NCBI GenBank assembly: GCA_963802915.1
Contig: CAWDKQ010000021.1
Coordinates: 124,001 to 188,000 of the forward strand
Length of the DNA: 64,000 nucleotides
Reading direction: 5' to 3'
DNA from: JAICMB01 sp963802915
Lineage (GTDB): Bacteria; Acidobacteriota; Terriglobia; Bryobacterales; Bryobacteraceae
Below the pieces are notes generated by a model. That model ran no database searches. It was not told where the DNA came from and worked only from the letters and a program-made list of their open reading frames with translations. The position numbers and the translations under genes were made by a program. This document shows positions 9,469 through 18,606 of the stretch, piece after piece (within the stretch, counting starts at the first letter, position 1; every line of letters starts with the position of its first letter).

Positions 9469-10334
9469 ACAACCATATCAGGAACGTAGCCGGTTTCGAC
9501 TCGAGTGGCGCCAACCTGCGCCGCGCGGCGCGACCAGCGGTAATTGAAGGCGGCCTCGCGAATGAAATTCCCGAGGGTCACGAAAGGCACGGCCAACAAT
9601 AGGGGACACAGTATACTGGTCCACCGATTCTCTTTCGCCATGAGGCACCCGATTGCGCAAACCGTCCGGGTCAGCCTGAGATAGCTTCCCGAATCCCCAT
9701 AGACGCGGCCGTGACCAAATTTGAGGCGGTGCAAAAAATCCTTAGCGGAGCGGGCGCCCGACACTTCGGTGTAGGTGCGGCCCAGACAATGCAGTGTATG
9801 GGCGTCGCTTCCGCCCACCACCGTCTTCCTCCATTGTGCCGCGAAAGCGGCCGCCGAAACGTTAGCCGAACGCAGCATGTGACCGTTGAGGGTCTCGACT
9901 GCCGGGAAGTGATTGGCGAAGAGGCTGAAATCCTGGTCGCTTCTGCGGCCGGTCAGGCTCGAAAACGCGTGATTGATGCTGAACAGCAGTCTTTGCTCAT
10001 TGAGGTAAGCGATGAGAGAATAGAAATCCGACCGGCGCGCCTGCAACTCGATGTGCTGGCGGTCATGGATGCCGTATACGCCGACGTGGATTTCATTGCC
10101 ATCCGGCATTTCCGCCGTGACTTCTTCGCTCAAGAAAAAATCCGGTTTGGAACGCAGGGACTCGACAGCGTCGATGGAATCGTGATCCGTCACCGTGACC
10201 AGATCCATTCCGCGCGATTTCAGGGTCGTGTAAACTCGTAGAGGATCGCTGTAGCATTCTCGGCATACGCGATTCAGCAGCGGCATGGAAAACATGCCGG
10301 AGTGGACAGTATGGACGTGGAGATCGCACCGCAT
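9465..10334 (-). CDS. PHP-domain metal-dependent phosphoesterase
   Basis: The PHP fold is marked by CDLHVHTVHSG at the N-terminus (HxH metal ligands), TVTDHDSIDAV, a glutamate in EEVTAE, SINHAF and GGSDAHTLHCLGRTY. Together these give the usual metal-binding His/Asp/Glu set. The C-terminal ~70 residues include a hydrophobic stretch (ILCPLLLAVPFVTLG) that may touch the membrane. The family includes phosphatases and histidinol-phosphatase-like enzymes; the substrate is unknown. It is the first gene of a two-gene operon with the PAP2 phosphatase, suggesting related phospho-lipid or phospho-sugar chemistry. Confidence 0.88.
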   Translation of the reverse strand: MRCDLHVHTVHSGMFSMPLLNRVCRECYSDPLRVYTTLKSRGMDLVTVTDHDSIDAVESLRSKPDFFLSEEVTAEMPDGNEIHVGVYGIHDRQHIELQARRSDFYSLIAYLNEQRLLFSINHAFSSLTGRRSDQDFSLFANHFPAVETLNGHMLRSANVSAAAFAAQWRKTVVGGSDAHTLHCLGRTYTEVSGARSAKDFLHRLKFGHGRVYGDSGSYLRLTRTVCAIGCLMAKENRWTSILCPLLLAVPFVTLGNFIREAAFNYRWSRRAAQVGATRVETGYVPDMVV

Positions 10335-10355
10335 CTAGTTCATTTGTAACCGGTT

Positions 10356-10369
10356 GATGTTACAACATC
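10356..10369. promoter_or_regulatory. Short palindrome in divergent promoter region
   Basis: GATGTT, two bases, then AACATC forms a 14-bp palindrome in the 115-bp space between the divergent PHP gene and yajQ. A small dimeric regulator could bind here, but a palindrome of this size can arise by chance. Confidence 0.2.
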
Positions 10370-10449
10370 GTGTCCTGTGGAAAAAACGTTTGTTACGGTC
10401 TATGTCATTGTGTGACGATCCAGAGCCGTCTTACACTAAACATTGACTC

Positions 10450-10950
10450 ATGCCCGAAAACACGTTCGACATCGTTTCCAAGATCGAAATGCCGGAAGTG
10501 GTGAACGCCATCCAGCAGGCGATGAAAGAAATTCAGACGCGCTTCGATCTCAAGGACTCCAAGTCCGATATCCAGCTCAACGAAAAAGACAATAAAATCA
10601 CGCTCACGAGCGCGGACGAATTCAAACTTAAAGCTGTCACTGAAATTCTTCAGCAGAAGCTCGTAAAACGAAAGGTGCCTCTCAAGAACTTCACTTATGC
10701 TGCGATCCAGCAGGCTGCCGGATCTACGGTGCGGCAGGAAGTCACGATGCAGCAAGGCATTCCGATCGAGAAGGCGCGCGAGATCGTCAAGGCCATAAAA
10801 GACAGTAAGAAAAAGGTCCAGGCGTCGATCAATGCCGACTTGGTCCGGGTTTCGGGAAAGGACCGCGATACGCTTCAGGACATTATCGCCTTCCTGCGCG
10901 GCCACGATTTCGGACTCGAGATTCAATTCGTCAACTACCGCACGAACTGA
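10450..10950 (+). CDS. yajQ: YajQ-family nucleotide (c-di-GMP) binding protein
   Basis: The 166-residue protein is full length for YajQ and shows the family opening NTFDIVSKIEMPEVVNAI, then FDLKDSKSDIQLNEKDNKI, a central IQQAAGSTVRQEVTMQQGI and the ending LQDIIAFLRGHDFGLEIQFVNYR. The family has a pair of ferredoxin-like folds and binds nucleotides; a c-di-GMP-responsive member is known in Xanthomonas. It acts in the cytoplasm. The next gene starts on the last base of its stop (TGATG), so the two are coupled. Confidence 0.95.
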   Translation: MPENTFDIVSKIEMPEVVNAIQQAMKEIQTRFDLKDSKSDIQLNEKDNKITLTSADEFKLKAVTEILQQKLVKRKVPLKNFTYAAIQQAAGSTVRQEVTMQQGIPIEKAREIVKAIKDSKKKVQASINADLVRVSGKDRDTLQDIIAFLRGHDFGLEIQFVNYRTN

Positions 10951-11579
10951 TGCCGCGCCGGATTGAGTCCCTGATGTTGACAGGGCCGGCCGGGAAGCTG
11001 GAGGCGTTGCTCGAGGAGCCTGAGGATCGCGCGCCTCGGGAAGCGTTTCTCGTTTGCCATCCGCATCCCAAATTCGGTGGGACCATGCATAATAAGGTCG
11101 TTTACCGGATCGCTCGGGGATTGAGGCGCGCCGGGGCTGTCGTGTTGCGATTCAATTACCGCGGCGTGAACCTCAGCGAAGGCGAATATGACGAGGGTGT
11201 CGGCGAATTGGAAGATGCGCGCGCGGCTTTGGCGTTTTTGCGGTCGCGTTATCCGGAGTTGCCGTATTCCTTGGCCGGATTTTCGTTTGGGTCCCGGATC
11301 ATTTTAAAGCTGGGCTGTGAGTCTCAATCGGTTGGACGTTTACTGGCTGTAGGCGTTCCAGCGGCGTACCCGGAGACTGGCGAGTTGGGGAATTGCTTTG
11401 TGCCTCGGATTTTCATTCAGAGCACGAACGATCAGTTTGGACCGGTTCCGGCGATGCAAGAGTATTTCGATAGTTTGGAAGGACCGAAGCGGCTGATTTG
11501 GGTGGACGCTAAGGATCACTTCTTTGCAGGTGCGCTGGACGATTTTGAGGAGACGGTTTTTGAGGCCGTGCTGGATTAG
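10950..11579 (+). CDS. Alpha/beta hydrolase (COG2945-like)
   Basis: This 209-residue cytosolic hydrolase has the nucleophile elbow GFSFGS, the upstream strand VVLRFNYRGVNLSEG and an N-terminal FLVCHPHPKFGGTMHNKVV. It ends with an Asp-rich strand and a His in DAKDHFFAGALDDF, completing a Ser-Asp-His triad. The layout is that of the dienelactone-hydrolase-like small alpha/beta hydrolases. The substrate is unknown. The start overlaps the yajQ stop by one base, and the 3' end overlaps the convergent response regulator by 4 bp. Confidence 0.88.
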   Translation: MPRRIESLMLTGPAGKLEALLEEPEDRAPREAFLVCHPHPKFGGTMHNKVVYRIARGLRRAGAVVLRFNYRGVNLSEGEYDEGVGELEDARAALAFLRSRYPELPYSLAGFSFGSRIILKLGCESQSVGRLLAVGVPAAYPETGELGNCFVPRIFIQSTNDQFGPVPAMQEYFDSLEGPKRLIWVDAKDHFFAGALDDFEETVFEAVLD

Positions 11580-12013
11580 TTTGCGTTGGCGAGGCGCATT
11601 TCGCGCTCTACACGGCGGGCGGCGCGGACGCCGATCAAGCTCGCAACTTTCGAGAGAAGATCCGGGATATCCTCCGGCTTGATTAACATGCGCGAAGCCT
11701 TGCCGTTGTGGCGTTGCTCGTTCTGGTAAGTGGTGACGAGCGCGGTGGCCGGCTTATAGTCCATATTCCGGGCGTGGGCCAGGACTTTCAGACCCGCTTC
11801 CGGGGACTCCATCTGCAGGTCGCTGAGTACTAGCTCGTATTCGGACTCGTCCAGCTTACCGACCGCTTCGGCAGCCGACGCTGCGGCGTCTACCCGGTAT
11901 CCACCAGCTTCCAAAACGGTTGCTAAAGTGAGGCGGGAAGTGGGATCGTCGTCGACAACTAGGACCCTGGCCAGATCGAAGCCAGTCCGTGCGGTCATCT
12001 TCATCATCACCAC
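11576..12013 (-). CDS. Stand-alone response-regulator receiver protein
   Basis: A single receiver domain with an acidic pocket (VLVVDDDP), the phosphorylated Asp in LVLSDLQM, a Thr in ALVTTYQ and the conserved Lys in MLIKPEDI. There is no output domain after it, only a basic tail (RAARRVEREMRLANAN). It probably passes phosphate or works through protein contacts. No partner histidine kinase is encoded nearby. Confidence 0.9.
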   Translation of the reverse strand: MVMMKMTARTGFDLARVLVVDDDPTSRLTLATVLEAGGYRVDAAASAAEAVGKLDESEYELVLSDLQMESPEAGLKVLAHARNMDYKPATALVTTYQNEQRHNGKASRMLIKPEDIPDLLSKVASLIGVRAARRVEREMRLANAN

Positions 12014-12069
12014 GATCTCCTAGTTGTATTTTAATCGAACCTTCCAAAAATGGAAGGGGAGATTTGGTC

Positions 12070-13407
12070 CTAAGTAGATAATTGACCCATTTGGTACGTA
12101 CTCTCGAATACTCTTTTGAAGATGGCGTCGACGTTCTTGAGATAGCGAGGGACCGAGAAGCTGGCCGCTATCTGCTCTCGATTCATATGCTTGAGGACTT
12201 CAGGATCGGATTCAATGGCGGCTCGAAAATCGGATACTTCCTCCCAGGAGCGCATGGCGTGGCTCTGGACGAGTTTGTAAGCCTGTTCACGGAGCATTCC
12301 AGCTGCCGCGAGGTCTAAAAGGAGCTGCCCTGAGAAGATAAGTCCTTTGGTTAGTTCGATATTGCGCTGCATGCGCTGCGGCGAAACGCGCAAACCATCG
12401 ATCAGCCAGTTGGTTTTCGCCAGCATGTAGTCCACGAGGGTAGTGGAATCAGGCAAGGTGATACGCTCCACGGAGGAGTGGGAGATATCCCGTTCGTGCC
12501 ATAAGGCTATGTTTTCGAAGGACGCCTGCACGTTTGACCGTACTATCCGGGCTAGTCCACAGATCTGCTCGCACGTGACGGGATTCCGTTTGTGTGGCAT
12601 AGCTGACGATCCTTTTTGGCCGGGCGCGAAGGGTTCCTCAGCCTCACGAACCTCGGTTCGTTGGAGATGGCGGATCTCAAGCGCGATTTTTTCAAGCGTG
12701 GCCGCGATTAACGCCAGAGCCGAGGCGTAATTTGCATGGCGGTCGCGGGAAATCACCTGCGAAGCGATCGCAGCCGGTTCCAAACCGAGCCGGGCACAAA
12801 TGCGCTCTTCTGCTTCGGGGCCGATGTGTCCAAACGTCCCGACGGCGCCCGAAATTTTGCCAACCCGCATCTCAGCCACGGCGTTCCGGAAGCGGCGGCG
12901 ATTGCGCTGCAACTCGTCGTACCACAGCGCGAGTTTCAGGCCGAAGGTGATCGGCTCGGCATGTACGCCGTGAGTGCGGCCGATCTGCACCGCATCTTTG
13001 AACTCGAAGGCGCGGCGCTTGAGGACCTCCGCCAGATCGTTCATTGCCTGCTCGATCAGGTCCGACGCCTGGCGCACCATGAGAGCCTGTGCCGTATCGA
13101 CGATGTCGTTCGATGTAAGCCCGTAATGAAGCCAGCGCGAGGCTTCTTCCGCGCCGGCGGCTCGCATGCTCTCCGCGACGGCTGTCGTAAACGCGATGAC
13201 GTCGTGTTTTACCGTTCGCTCGATCTCGGCGACGCGTTCGGCTGAGACGGAAGCGTGCCGGCGGAGCAGCACCGCTGCTTCGGATGGAACCTCGCCCATT
13301 TCGGCGAGGGCTTCCGTGGCGGCAAGCTCCACTTCCAGCCACTGTCTATATTTATTCTCTTCGCTCCAGATTTGGCCCATCGCGGGCCGCGTGTATCTAT
13401 TAATCAT
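12070..13407 (-). CDS. purB: Adenylosuccinate lyase
   Basis: PurB catalyses two fumarate-releasing steps of purine synthesis (SAICAR to AICAR, and adenylosuccinate to AMP). The 445-residue sequence starts NRYTRPAMGQIWSEENKY, has GRTHGVHAEPITFG and the signature loop GSSAMPHKRNPV that carries the catalytic serine. The length is normal for the short bacterial form. It lies 16 bp after the MBL-hydrolase stop in one minus-strand run, with purS divergent upstream of that run, so two purine genes are grouped here. Confidence 0.97.
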   Translation of the reverse strand: MINRYTRPAMGQIWSEENKYRQWLEVELAATEALAEMGEVPSEAAVLLRRHASVSAERVAEIERTVKHDVIAFTTAVAESMRAAGAEEASRWLHYGLTSNDIVDTAQALMVRQASDLIEQAMNDLAEVLKRRAFEFKDAVQIGRTHGVHAEPITFGLKLALWYDELQRNRRRFRNAVAEMRVGKISGAVGTFGHIGPEAEERICARLGLEPAAIASQVISRDRHANYASALALIAATLEKIALEIRHLQRTEVREAEEPFAPGQKGSSAMPHKRNPVTCEQICGLARIVRSNVQASFENIALWHERDISHSSVERITLPDSTTLVDYMLAKTNWLIDGLRVSPQRMQRNIELTKGLIFSGQLLLDLAAAGMLREQAYKLVQSHAMRSWEEVSDFRAAIESDPEVLKHMNREQIAASFSVPRYLKNVDAIFKRVFESTYQMGQLST

Positions 13408-13423
13408 TAGGGAAGGCGATCAT

Positions 13424-14194
13424 TTAATAGAGGAAAACTTCGCTACGCTGCCTGGGATGCGCAATCACTAATCGCGTGAAAAGGCTGCGTCCTTCGAGCG
13501 CCTGGCTAGCCGTTAACCGCACGATTTCGGGATGATTATTGTGTTCGCTCAAGTGGCCCAACACCAACGTGCTTGTCGAGAGGTCCAGGTCGTTGCGGAT
13601 AAAGTCGGAAACCACTTCGTTCGATAGGTGGCCTTTTCGTCCCATCACACGCTGCTTCACCGACCAGGGATACGGCCCGACCTTGAGCATCTCCGTGTCG
13701 TGGTTCGACTCGATCAGCAGCAGATCGGCGCCGCGCAGATGGACTTTGATGGAATCGGGCACGTAGCCCAGATCTGTCGCGATTCCGATCTTGATTCCTT
13801 GCGTGCGGAAGCAGAAGCCAACTGGATCGACAGCGTCATGTGGGACGGTGAAACTGTCGACATCGATATCGCCTATCGTGAACCTCGTACCGGCCTGGAA
13901 GCAGTCGAGCGGGGGCTGGAATTCTTCCCAATCGATGGCCTGCGCCGTGAGGCGCGAGACGAAGATCGGCTTGCCGCATTTCTTAGCGAGCGTGATTAAA
14001 CCCGCGACGTGATCGGAATGCTCATGCGTGACGAGTATGCCGTCGAGATCGTCTTCGCTTTCACCGATCGAGTTGAGACGTGCGATGAGTTCTTTGCGGC
14101 TCAGGCCAGCGTCGACGAGGATGCGCGTGCGTTCGGTGGCAATGAATGCGGAGTTGCCGGAACTACTGCTCGCGAGAATGCAGACCTTTACTAT
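13424..14194 (-). CDS. YycJ/WalJ-like MBL-fold hydrolase with non-standard start
   Basis: Translating the minus strand from about 14194 gives a continuous metallo-beta-lactamase protein of about 256 aa: KVCILASSSSGNSAFI, the metal motif THEHSDH, then VPHDAVDP, ESNHD and GHLSEHNN. The family contains single-domain nucleases or cell-wall-linked hydrolases such as YycJ. No ATG, GTG or TTG occurs in frame before 13762, and starting there would lose the metal motif. The frame is closed by a stop at 14207-14209, followed by AGGGAG at 14201-14206 and, six bases later, ATA at 14194-14192. I infer initiation at that ATA, or at the next codon GTA. A single ATA-to-ATG sequence error would also explain it. 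It sits between the TrbI-like gene and purB. Confidence 0.8.
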   Translation of the reverse strand: MVKVCILASSSSGNSAFIATERTRILVDAGLSRKELIARLNSIGESEDDLDGILVTHEHSDHVAGLITLAKKCGKPIFVSRLTAQAIDWEEFQPPLDCFQAGTRFTIGDIDVDSFTVPHDAVDPVGFCFRTQGIKIGIATDLGYVPDSIKVHLRGADLLLIESNHDTEMLKVGPYPWSVKQRVMGRKGHLSNEVVSDFIRNDLDLSTSTLVLGHLSEHNNHPEIVRLTASQALEGRSLFTRLVIAHPRQRSEVFLY

Positions 14195-14206
14195 CGCGAT
14201 CTCCCT

Positions 14207-14776
14207 CTATCGATTCTGAACATCCTCAGCCGGGAAAACAAGAGGATCCTGTAAAACAATTTCGGCGGTTGTGTCGGGGGCGAAAACCGCATCGGCGCCG
14301 CGAACGGCGAACACCGCGGCAATCATGCCCATCGGATTCGGCACCGGCAACGGCCGGGGCGGTCCTTTGCCCTTGGGATCGGTCTTAGCATTCTCCAGTG
14401 TGGCACGCAATTGCCGCTGCACGCCGTTGGGGAGCGTCAGTTGTCCCAGCTTGACCAGCAACTCGGCGCGACCCTTGCCGCCTTTTTCTTTGTGGACCTC
14501 GGTCACTTCGGCGTCGATGAAGCTTCCGGCCGGAATCACGATGCGATCGTTCACGGTCACGGGGAAGAGAGTCTGCAAGTAGAGCGGCGTGCTTTCGGAG
14601 CCGTTGTGCGTGGTGAGCGTATTGAGAAATTTCACCGGAATGCGCTGGCCTTGTTTCACGCGATACTCGGAGGAGCCGTTCGCGGGAAGTGGATCTCTCG
14701 ACTTGAGTTGGAGCGGCGCCGCAATCCACGTGGCGGCTGGACAAAACAAGAGTATGGCTGCTGCGATGAGCGGCAT
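14207..14776 (-). CDS. Exported protein with TrbI/VirB10-like beta domain
   Basis: The chosen ATG gives an immediate signal peptide (MPLIAAAILLFCPAATW); an ATG at 14809 is also possible, while the longest frame runs through purS and is unlikely. The mature part contains EYRVKQGQRIPVKFLNTL, FPVTVNDRIVIPAGSFI and VKLGQLTLPNGVQRQ. This resembles the beta-barrel segment of conjugation proteins TrbI/VirB10, a pattern also seen in stand-alone acidobacterial exported proteins. No other conjugation gene is near, so a secretion role is doubtful. Its stop is 12 bp before the MBL gene, which may be read by coupling. Confidence 0.65.
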   Translation of the reverse strand: MPLIAAAILLFCPAATWIAAPLQLKSRDPLPANGSSEYRVKQGQRIPVKFLNTLTTHNGSESTPLYLQTLFPVTVNDRIVIPAGSFIDAEVTEVHKEKGGKGRAELLVKLGQLTLPNGVQRQLRATLENAKTDPKGKGPPRPLPVPNPMGMIAAVFAVRGADAVFAPDTTAEIVLQDPLVFPAEDVQNR

Positions 14777-14830
14777 GGACGCGGGTCCCAGCCCATAGTA
14801 ACCCGCCATCCCTGTAAAATGAATACACAA

Positions 14831-15073
14831 ATGATCGCTCGTGTTTACGTTTCGATGAAGCCAACTGTGCTCGATCCGCAAGGACAGACGATACGATCCG
14901 CGCTGGCCGGGCTCGGTCATACCTCCATATCGGCCGTTCGGCAGGGGAAATACTTCGAGATTACGCTGGCGCCGGGGACCGATCGCGAAAAGGCTCATAC
15001 GGAGATCGAAGAGATCGCGCATGAGGTGCTGGCGAATCCGGTGATCGAAGAATATCGGATTGAGTGGGAATAG
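14831..15073 (+). CDS. purS: Phosphoribosylformylglycinamidine synthase subunit PurS
   Basis: This small protein (80 aa) matches PurS, which bridges PurL and PurQ in the FGAM synthase complex of purine synthesis. Visible features are ARVYVSMKPTVLDPQGQTI, the strand QGKYFEITL and the C-terminal helix EIEEIAHEVLANPVIEEY. The ATG at 14831 gives the usual PurS N-terminus; one at 14819 would add four residues. It diverges from the purB-containing run. purL and purQ are not in the window. Confidence 0.92.
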   Translation: MIARVYVSMKPTVLDPQGQTIRSALAGLGHTSISAVRQGKYFEITLAPGTDREKAHTEIEEIAHEVLANPVIEEYRIEWE

Positions 15074-15076
15074 GGC

Positions 15077-15118
15077 GTTCTACGTTCTAGGTTCGAAGTT
15101 CTACGTTCGAAGTTCTAT
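15077..15118. repeat. Three tandem 14-bp units
   Basis: Units at 15077-15090, 15091-15104 and 15105-15118 all begin GTTC and end TTCTAN; the last two differ at only the final base (GTTCGAAGTTCTAC/T). They fill the gap between purS and the TMEM175-like gene. No function is evident. Confidence 0.6.
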
Positions 15119-15129
15119 GTTGCGACGCG

Positions 15130-15759
15130 ATGAAGACGACTTACAACCGGATTGCGGGCCAGAGTGTCGAGCGTCTTGCGGCGCTCAGCGACGGCGTGTT
15201 TGCGGTTGCGATGACGCTGCTTGTTCTCGACATTCACGCTCCGGCGGCCCAAGCGATCCATAGCGAGCGGGATCTCTGGCAGGCTCTGACTGCGCTGTCC
15301 CCCCGGCTCGTGATGTACGTGATGAGCTTCATGACGCTCGGCATTTTTTGGGTCGGACAGCAGACGCAGTTGAACCATTTGTCGAGTTCGGATCGCAGCC
15401 TCACGTGGATCCATTTGCTGTTCCTTTTCGCGGTTACGACGATTCCGTTTTCGACTATGCTGCTTGCGGAGTTTCCGGAGTATCGGACCGCTCTGCTCGT
15501 TTATTGGGCGAATATCTTCGCGTTAGGCGCTACTTTGTATTTAAGCTGGGTGTGCGCTCTCGGGACCGGGCTGGTGAGGGATGACATTTCGCCGCAGATC
15601 TCCACCGCTGTGAAACGACGCATTTTGATCGCGCAAGCTCTTTATGGATTCGGCGCGCTGCTCTGTGTCGTGAATACGTATTGGAGCGTTGGGTTTATTG
15701 TCCTGGTCCAGTTGAACTATGCGATAGCTCCGGCATTCCCCAGGCGGCGTGGTGCGTAG
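15130..15759 (+). CDS. TMEM175-like (DUF1211) membrane channel protein
   Basis: The protein (209 aa) starts with the hallmark first helix SVERLAALSDGVFAVAMTLL, containing the FSDG-like LSDGVF motif of prokaryotic TMEM175 potassium channels. It has about six hydrophobic segments, the number expected for one bacterial subunit, which assembles as a tetramer. Channel function is inferred from family membership. It stands alone, with tandem 14-bp repeats just upstream. Confidence 0.88.
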   Translation: MKTTYNRIAGQSVERLAALSDGVFAVAMTLLVLDIHAPAAQAIHSERDLWQALTALSPRLVMYVMSFMTLGIFWVGQQTQLNHLSSSDRSLTWIHLLFLFAVTTIPFSTMLLAEFPEYRTALLVYWANIFALGATLYLSWVCALGTGLVRDDISPQISTAVKRRILIAQALYGFGALLCVVNTYWSVGFIVLVQLNYAIAPAFPRRRGA

Positions 15760-15904
15760 GAGTACAACTACTACGGCTAAGTTGTTGATTTAGAAACACT
15801 CGCGCCGCTCAGTCCGCGCTGTTTTTTGAATTTTGACCACATTTTTGTGGATCTCCGTGGCGAGCCTTGCCGTATCATGATAGAAGGTCACAGGAGGGAG
15901 AGCC

Positions 15905-17254
15905 ATGCGCCTGATCCTCACGGGGTTAGTGTGTGCCGCGGCAGCTTTGGCGGGAACCGCCCCGTCCCAAATCACATTCTACAAAGACGTCCTGCCCGTT
16001 CTCCAAAAGAACTGCCAGGGTTGTCATCGTCCGGGCGAATCGGCGCCCATGTCTTTCCTTAATTACGACCAAACGCGTCCGTGGGCGAAGGCCATGAAGC
16101 AGGCCGTGCTTACGAAGAAAATGCCGCCCTGGTATGCCGATCCGCATTTCGGCAAGTTTTCGAACGATCGCACGCTGGCGCAGGCCGATATCGACACCAT
16201 CGTCTCCTGGGCCGATTCGGGCGCGAAGGCGGGCGATGCCAAGGACGCGCCGAAGCCTATCGAGTTTGTCGAGGGCTGGCGTATTGGCAAACCTGACGCT
16301 GTGATCGAGATGCCAGAGGCGTTTAACGTTCCGGCTTCCGGCACCATCGACTATCAGTACGTCATCATTCCGACGAATTTCAAGGAAGACACCTACGTAC
16401 AGGTTGCGGAAGCTCGTCCGGGCAATCCCGCGCTGGTGCACCACATCATCGCATTCATCCGCGAGCCGGACAATCCATGGTTTCGGGACATGAAGCCGGG
16501 CGTTATGTTTGTTCCAAAGGCGCGCGCCGCGACTGAGAATCTGACGCCGGAGCAGCGCCATCGCGCCGAGCAGTCCGCTGCCGGGTTCCCGGGCGACTTT
16601 CTTGCCGGATACGCGCCAGGTACCGTGCCGTTTACGATGCGTCCGGGCGAGGCGAAGCTGGTGAAGGCTGGCTCCGATATCGTGCTTCAGATGCACTACA
16701 CGGCGAATGGAACGGCCGGGACGGACAGGTCGCGAATCGGGATTATTTTTGCGAAGGAAAAGCCGCAGGCGAAGGTTCTGACGCTTGCCGCGGGGACCGC
16801 CAGCTTTGAGATCCCGGCCGGCGATCCAAACTATCAGGTCGACGCAAAGCTCAAGTTGCAGCGTGACGTGACTTTGGTAACGATGCTGCCGCACATGCAT
16901 TTCCGCGGCAAGGATTTCGAATATCGCGTGACTTATCCGTCGGGCGAAAAGGAAACGCTGCTGCTCGTCCCGCATTACGACTTTAACTGGCAATTGACTT
17001 ATCAGCTCGAAAAGCCGAAGTTCCTGCCGAAAGGCACGCTGGTCGAGTGCACGGCTCATTACGACAATTCGGTCAACAACAAATACAATCCGGATCCGAC
17101 CAAGGCGGTTCGCTACGGCGAGCAGACTTGGGAAGAGATGATGTTCGGGTTCTTTGAAGTGTCGGTTCCCATGGATGTGACGGCCATGGACATCATGCGT
17201 CCGCCGCATGCTCAACAGCCCAAGCCAAGCGAGCAAACGGTAGCGGACTCGTAG
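15905..17254 (+). CDS. Secreted cytochrome c / copper monooxygenase-like protein, copy 1 (intact)
   Basis: A signal peptide (MRLILTGLVCAAAALAG) is followed by a cytochrome-like domain with haem motif CQGCH and PMSFLNYDQTRPWAKAM. The C-terminal half resembles copper type II ascorbate-dependent monooxygenases: paired histidines in VHHIIAFIR, LQMHYTANG and LPHMHFRGKDFEY supply candidate copper ligands. The protein should be periplasmic. AGGAGGGAG lies just before the ATG. This 449-residue copy is the only complete one of three tandem relatives; copies 2 and 3 follow at once. The substrate is unknown. Confidence 0.85.
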   Translation: MRLILTGLVCAAAALAGTAPSQITFYKDVLPVLQKNCQGCHRPGESAPMSFLNYDQTRPWAKAMKQAVLTKKMPPWYADPHFGKFSNDRTLAQADIDTIVSWADSGAKAGDAKDAPKPIEFVEGWRIGKPDAVIEMPEAFNVPASGTIDYQYVIIPTNFKEDTYVQVAEARPGNPALVHHIIAFIREPDNPWFRDMKPGVMFVPKARAATENLTPEQRHRAEQSAAGFPGDFLAGYAPGTVPFTMRPGEAKLVKAGSDIVLQMHYTANGTAGTDRSRIGIIFAKEKPQAKVLTLAAGTASFEIPAGDPNYQVDAKLKLQRDVTLVTMLPHMHFRGKDFEYRVTYPSGEKETLLLVPHYDFNWQLTYQLEKPKFLPKGTLVECTAHYDNSVNNKYNPDPTKAVRYGEQTWEEMMFGFFEVSVPMDVTAMDIMRPPHAQQPKPSEQTVADS

Positions 17255-17270
17255 ACAGGAGACGTCACTC

Positions 17271-18601
17271 ATGAAGACTTCCGCGACTGAAGACTCTCGC
17301 CCTTGCATTCGCGGGTGTTCTGGCCGCTACCGCCGGCAACGCTCCCGCCAACGTCACGTTCAACAAGGACGTGCTTCCCGTACTTCAGAACCGGTGCCAG
17401 GAATGCCACCGCCCGGGCGAGATCGCGCCGATGAGCTTCATGACGTACAAGGACGCACGTCCCTGGGCCAAGGCCATCAAGGGCGCCGTTCTCACAACGA
17501 CAGATGCCGCCCTGGTTTGCCGATCCGCATTACGGCAAGTTCTCCAACGACCGCTCGCTGTCGCAGGCTGAAATGGACACGATCGTCGCGTGGGTGGACG
17601 GCGGCGCCAAGGAAGGCGACGCCAAGGATGCGCCCAAGCCTCGCGAATTTGTCGAAGGTTGGTCCATCGGCAAGCCGGACCTGATTTTCGAGATGCCGAC
17701 GGCCGTCGATATTCCCGAGAGCGGCGTGATCGACTACACCTACATGATCATCCCGACGAATTTCAAGGAAGACAAGTGGGTCCAGGCAGCCGAAGCGCGC
17801 GCGGGCGCGCGCCAGGAAATGCATCACGTCATCGCGTTCCTGCGTCCTCCCGGATCGACCTGGTTCAAGGATCAGCCCGACGGTGTTCCGTTCATTCCGC
17901 AAAAGGGAGCGCGGGCAACGGGACGCGGCAGCGCGATGCGCAGCAGCGAAGCCGGCGCGGAGTTGCTGATCGGATGGGCGCCGGGATTGCCGCCGACGAT
18001 TGCTCAACCGGGCCAGGCGAAGCTGGTGAAGGCCGGAACCGATATCGTTCTCCAGTTGCATTACACGCCCAACGGCAAGGCGACGTCCGACAAGACGAGA
18101 TCGGCCTGATCTTCGCGAAGGAGACCGCCTAAGGAACGCGTCATGACGATGAACGCGATGAACTTCTTCCTGAAGATCCCTCCGGGCGATCCGGACTACG
18201 AATCCCACGCGCAGATCACGCTGCACCATGACGTGAAGCTGGTCAGCATGATGCCGCACATGCATTTGCGCGGCAAGGATTTCGAATATCGCGCCGTGTA
18301 TCCGACCGGCGAGACTCAGACGCTGCTTCGGGTGCCTCATTACGACTTCAACTGGCAGCTTGGCTACGTGCTGCAAGATCAGCTGCTGCTGCCGAAGGAG
18401 ACTCGAATCGAGTGCACCGCGCACCACGACAACTCCGCAAACAACAAATTCAATCCCGATCCGACCAAGGAAGTCCGCTGGGGCGACCAGACGTGTGAAG
18501 AAATGATGATCGGTTGGTTCGACGTTGCATTCGACGCCGACCTTGACCCGCGCGTGATCCGAGTTCCACCTCACACCGCGGCCGCAGTTAAATCGGAATA
18601 G
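17271..18601 (+). pseudogene. Cytochrome c / copper monooxygenase-like protein, copy 2, frameshifted
   Basis: This region aligns throughout with copy 1, but the frame changes repeatedly. The ATG at 17271 leads into the wrong frame; the signal peptide (LKTLALAFAGVLAAT) and CQECH motif are in another frame after about 17289. A second shift occurs near 17502, before MPPWFADPHYGKF. A third is near 18099, after NGKATSDKT, and a fourth near 18131. The last part carries MMPHMHLRGKDFEY and runs to the stop at 18601. Protein similarity is strong on both sides of each shift, so decay is either recent or these are base-calling errors. Confidence 0.75.
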
Positions 18602-18606
18602 GTTCC

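Noticed and set aside
15926..17308. 460-residue minus-strand open frame across copy 1 of the cytochrome array
   Set aside because: It is the reverse of a well-supported gene with signal peptide and haem motif; its sequence is Arg/His-rich without any fold, as expected from GC-rich third positions.
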